DNA from: Acheta domesticus
Lineage: Eukaryota; Arthropoda; Insecta; Orthoptera; Gryllidae
Length of the DNA stretch: 64,000 nucleotides
Assembly: GCA_031308135.1 (NCBI GenBank)
Contig: JAHLJT010002630.1
Coordinates: 99,038,918-99,102,917, forward strand
Direction: 5' to 3'
In this document: positions 62,683 to 64,000 of the stretch, piece after piece
How the letters are laid out: each line of letters opens with the position of its first letter
How positions within the stretch are numbered: the stretch's first letter is position 1
Program-made: the position numbers and the translations under genes
The notes under the pieces: model-generated
Databases searched by the model: none
What the model saw: the letters and a program-made list of their open reading frames with translations, nothing else
What the model was told of the DNA's origin: nothing

Positions 62683-64000
62683 GTTGATTCAGTACATTCA
62701 GAGATTATCGCGGTGAAACGCAACACATTTGTCTGGATGTGAGTACAGATTACGTCAATGTTGTGATAGTGCACAATATCGTTGAAGAGTTTCAATAGTA
62801 TACGATGTTTATTTTCAAGAAAAAGGTATTCGCCAAACTGTGGGCTTTGAAGCGCAGCTTGCCCTTCTGAGTGCGTTGTCCCGAGCCAAGAAAAATACGT
62901 GAAGTCACAAGCGCACAGGGGCTTCATTCAAGGTCACCAAAGAATGAGCGCTAGAAATGTTCCATAAAAGTATAATTAAGTTCGCAGTTCTACTTTATTT
63001 ATATTGTATCATTGTCATGAAATGTTTTAATGTATATAGAATAACCGTTTAGCCTTCAAACAGCTTTTCACTTTTCAAATTTTCTGAACTCACTTCTTAA
63101 AGTTGATCACGCTGAGTTCTATGCTTAATTTCGATGTGAAACTGAATTCCTAATTTTGTACAACGCACTACTGACACAGTCAGTTTGCTTCAAACACCTA
63201 AAAAAAGTGGCCGAGAATGTACATGAAGAGAAAGGAAAGTCTGTTCGCTTTTGAACTGACTCGTGTTGACATTCCCTCGCTACCAAAGATTTTTTTAAAC
63301 AGTGCACTGGATGATATCCGTTGTTTCATTTACGTTCGTATGAGTACTTATAATGGATCTGAGGGTTTGTTTAGGTTAACGGTCTACAATTTAACTGTAA
63401 TGGCTCAAGAAAAATGTAAGTTTTATGAAGCTTACGAATGATTTAATGAAAAGTAAACACTGTGGAAAGCAGCTAAAATTCAGGAATAATATCCGTCAAA
63501 AATGCTTTAACATTTAAAGCTGAAACATTTGTACATAATGGATGGTCACAGTTTGAACAATCTACCCCAGTTTACACTCGTTTTTATCCTCTTTTAAATT
63601 ATGCGAAAAATGTACACATTTTTTTTATCCTACAAAAGTATATCTTATTCCAATTAATAATTTGTTACTTTTCAATATTAATCAAAGAGAGTATTATTTG
63701 GTTTTTAATTAATCGATTACAATCAACTGAAGGAGTTTTGCCAACACAGTGCTCTTACAGCGAAATGTAATCAAATTACGCAAATGCTTTAAAATATTCA
63801 TCATCCAATACCCTATTATGATCACCTACTAATCATATATTCGTGAATTTCACACACGACTAATTACAATATCCTCAAACAGAATGTCTCTCAAATACAA
63901 TTCATTATCTCTTAATCCTGAATGTGCATTTGAACCCAAATAGAAAGCAATTGATGTGAGGAAGCCCTGGTGCATAGTCAACCGCTAGAGAGATTGGTAC
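62683..64000. other. AT-rich DNA, no gene seen
   Basis: ORFs up to 103 codons have no recognised features. One at 63217-63441 (74 aa) is charged but unsupported. Confidence 0.5.

Overview
The window is AT-rich eukaryotic DNA with no confidently recognisable host gene, no rRNA, no CRISPR array and no bacterial-style operon. It carries tRNA-derived SINEs with pol III A and B boxes, hAT-, pogo-, mariner- and piggyBac-type DNA transposons and a Penelope-like retroelement, with very large minisatellites. This combination suggests an arthropod, most likely an insect with a repeat-rich genome. That is inference; the species cannot be named from the sequence.

Layout. 1-2030 is unique DNA with one SINE and one small candidate ORF. 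2031-16689 and 16790-31334 are two near-identical copies of about 14.6 kb, separated by exactly 100 Ns. The left contig ends inside a SINE and the right contig restarts at the sequence found at 2031. Either two haplotypes of one locus were scaffolded in tandem or there is a true tandem duplication. The copies differ by clean presence/absence of a hAT MITE, a foldback element with a 12-bp target duplication, a 462-bp insertion with an (AAAT)n tail and a 425-bp block. A 290-bp GC-rich segment is identical in both.

31335-34620 holds two tRNA-derived SINE copies, a 28-bp minisatellite, a GC-rich island and a nested 6/18/135-bp satellite. 37165-38843 is a transposon nest: a piggyBac-type element flanked by TTAA, split by an 892-bp mariner-type foldback element. 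Both foldback arms contain the transposase 3' end, and an uninterrupted 166-codon transposase fragment lies between and across the right arm. 39.4-44.3 kb carries GC-rich arrays built on GGCGT-type units, two of them next to related copies of a 170-bp segment. 47.1-50.1 kb has a pogo-type MITE, a SINE with a 630-bp CA-rich array and an AT-rich hAT-like element.

51.6-54.4 kb contains a 12-bp minisatellite, full and partial copies of a long SINE and a 14-bp array that resembles the SINE's own head. 54.9-57.6 kb is a cluster of hAT-type non-autonomous elements with 8-bp target duplications, several centred on CTAG. 61.5-62.7 kb has a 222-bp palindrome and a decayed Penelope-like element with a 13-bp target duplication, the C-terminal end of its GIY-YIG region and a hammerhead-ribozyme-like motif.

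The strongest signals are therefore mobile-element biology and assembly structure, not a gene system. All long open reading frames in the arrays are products of tandem repetition and are not annotated as genes.
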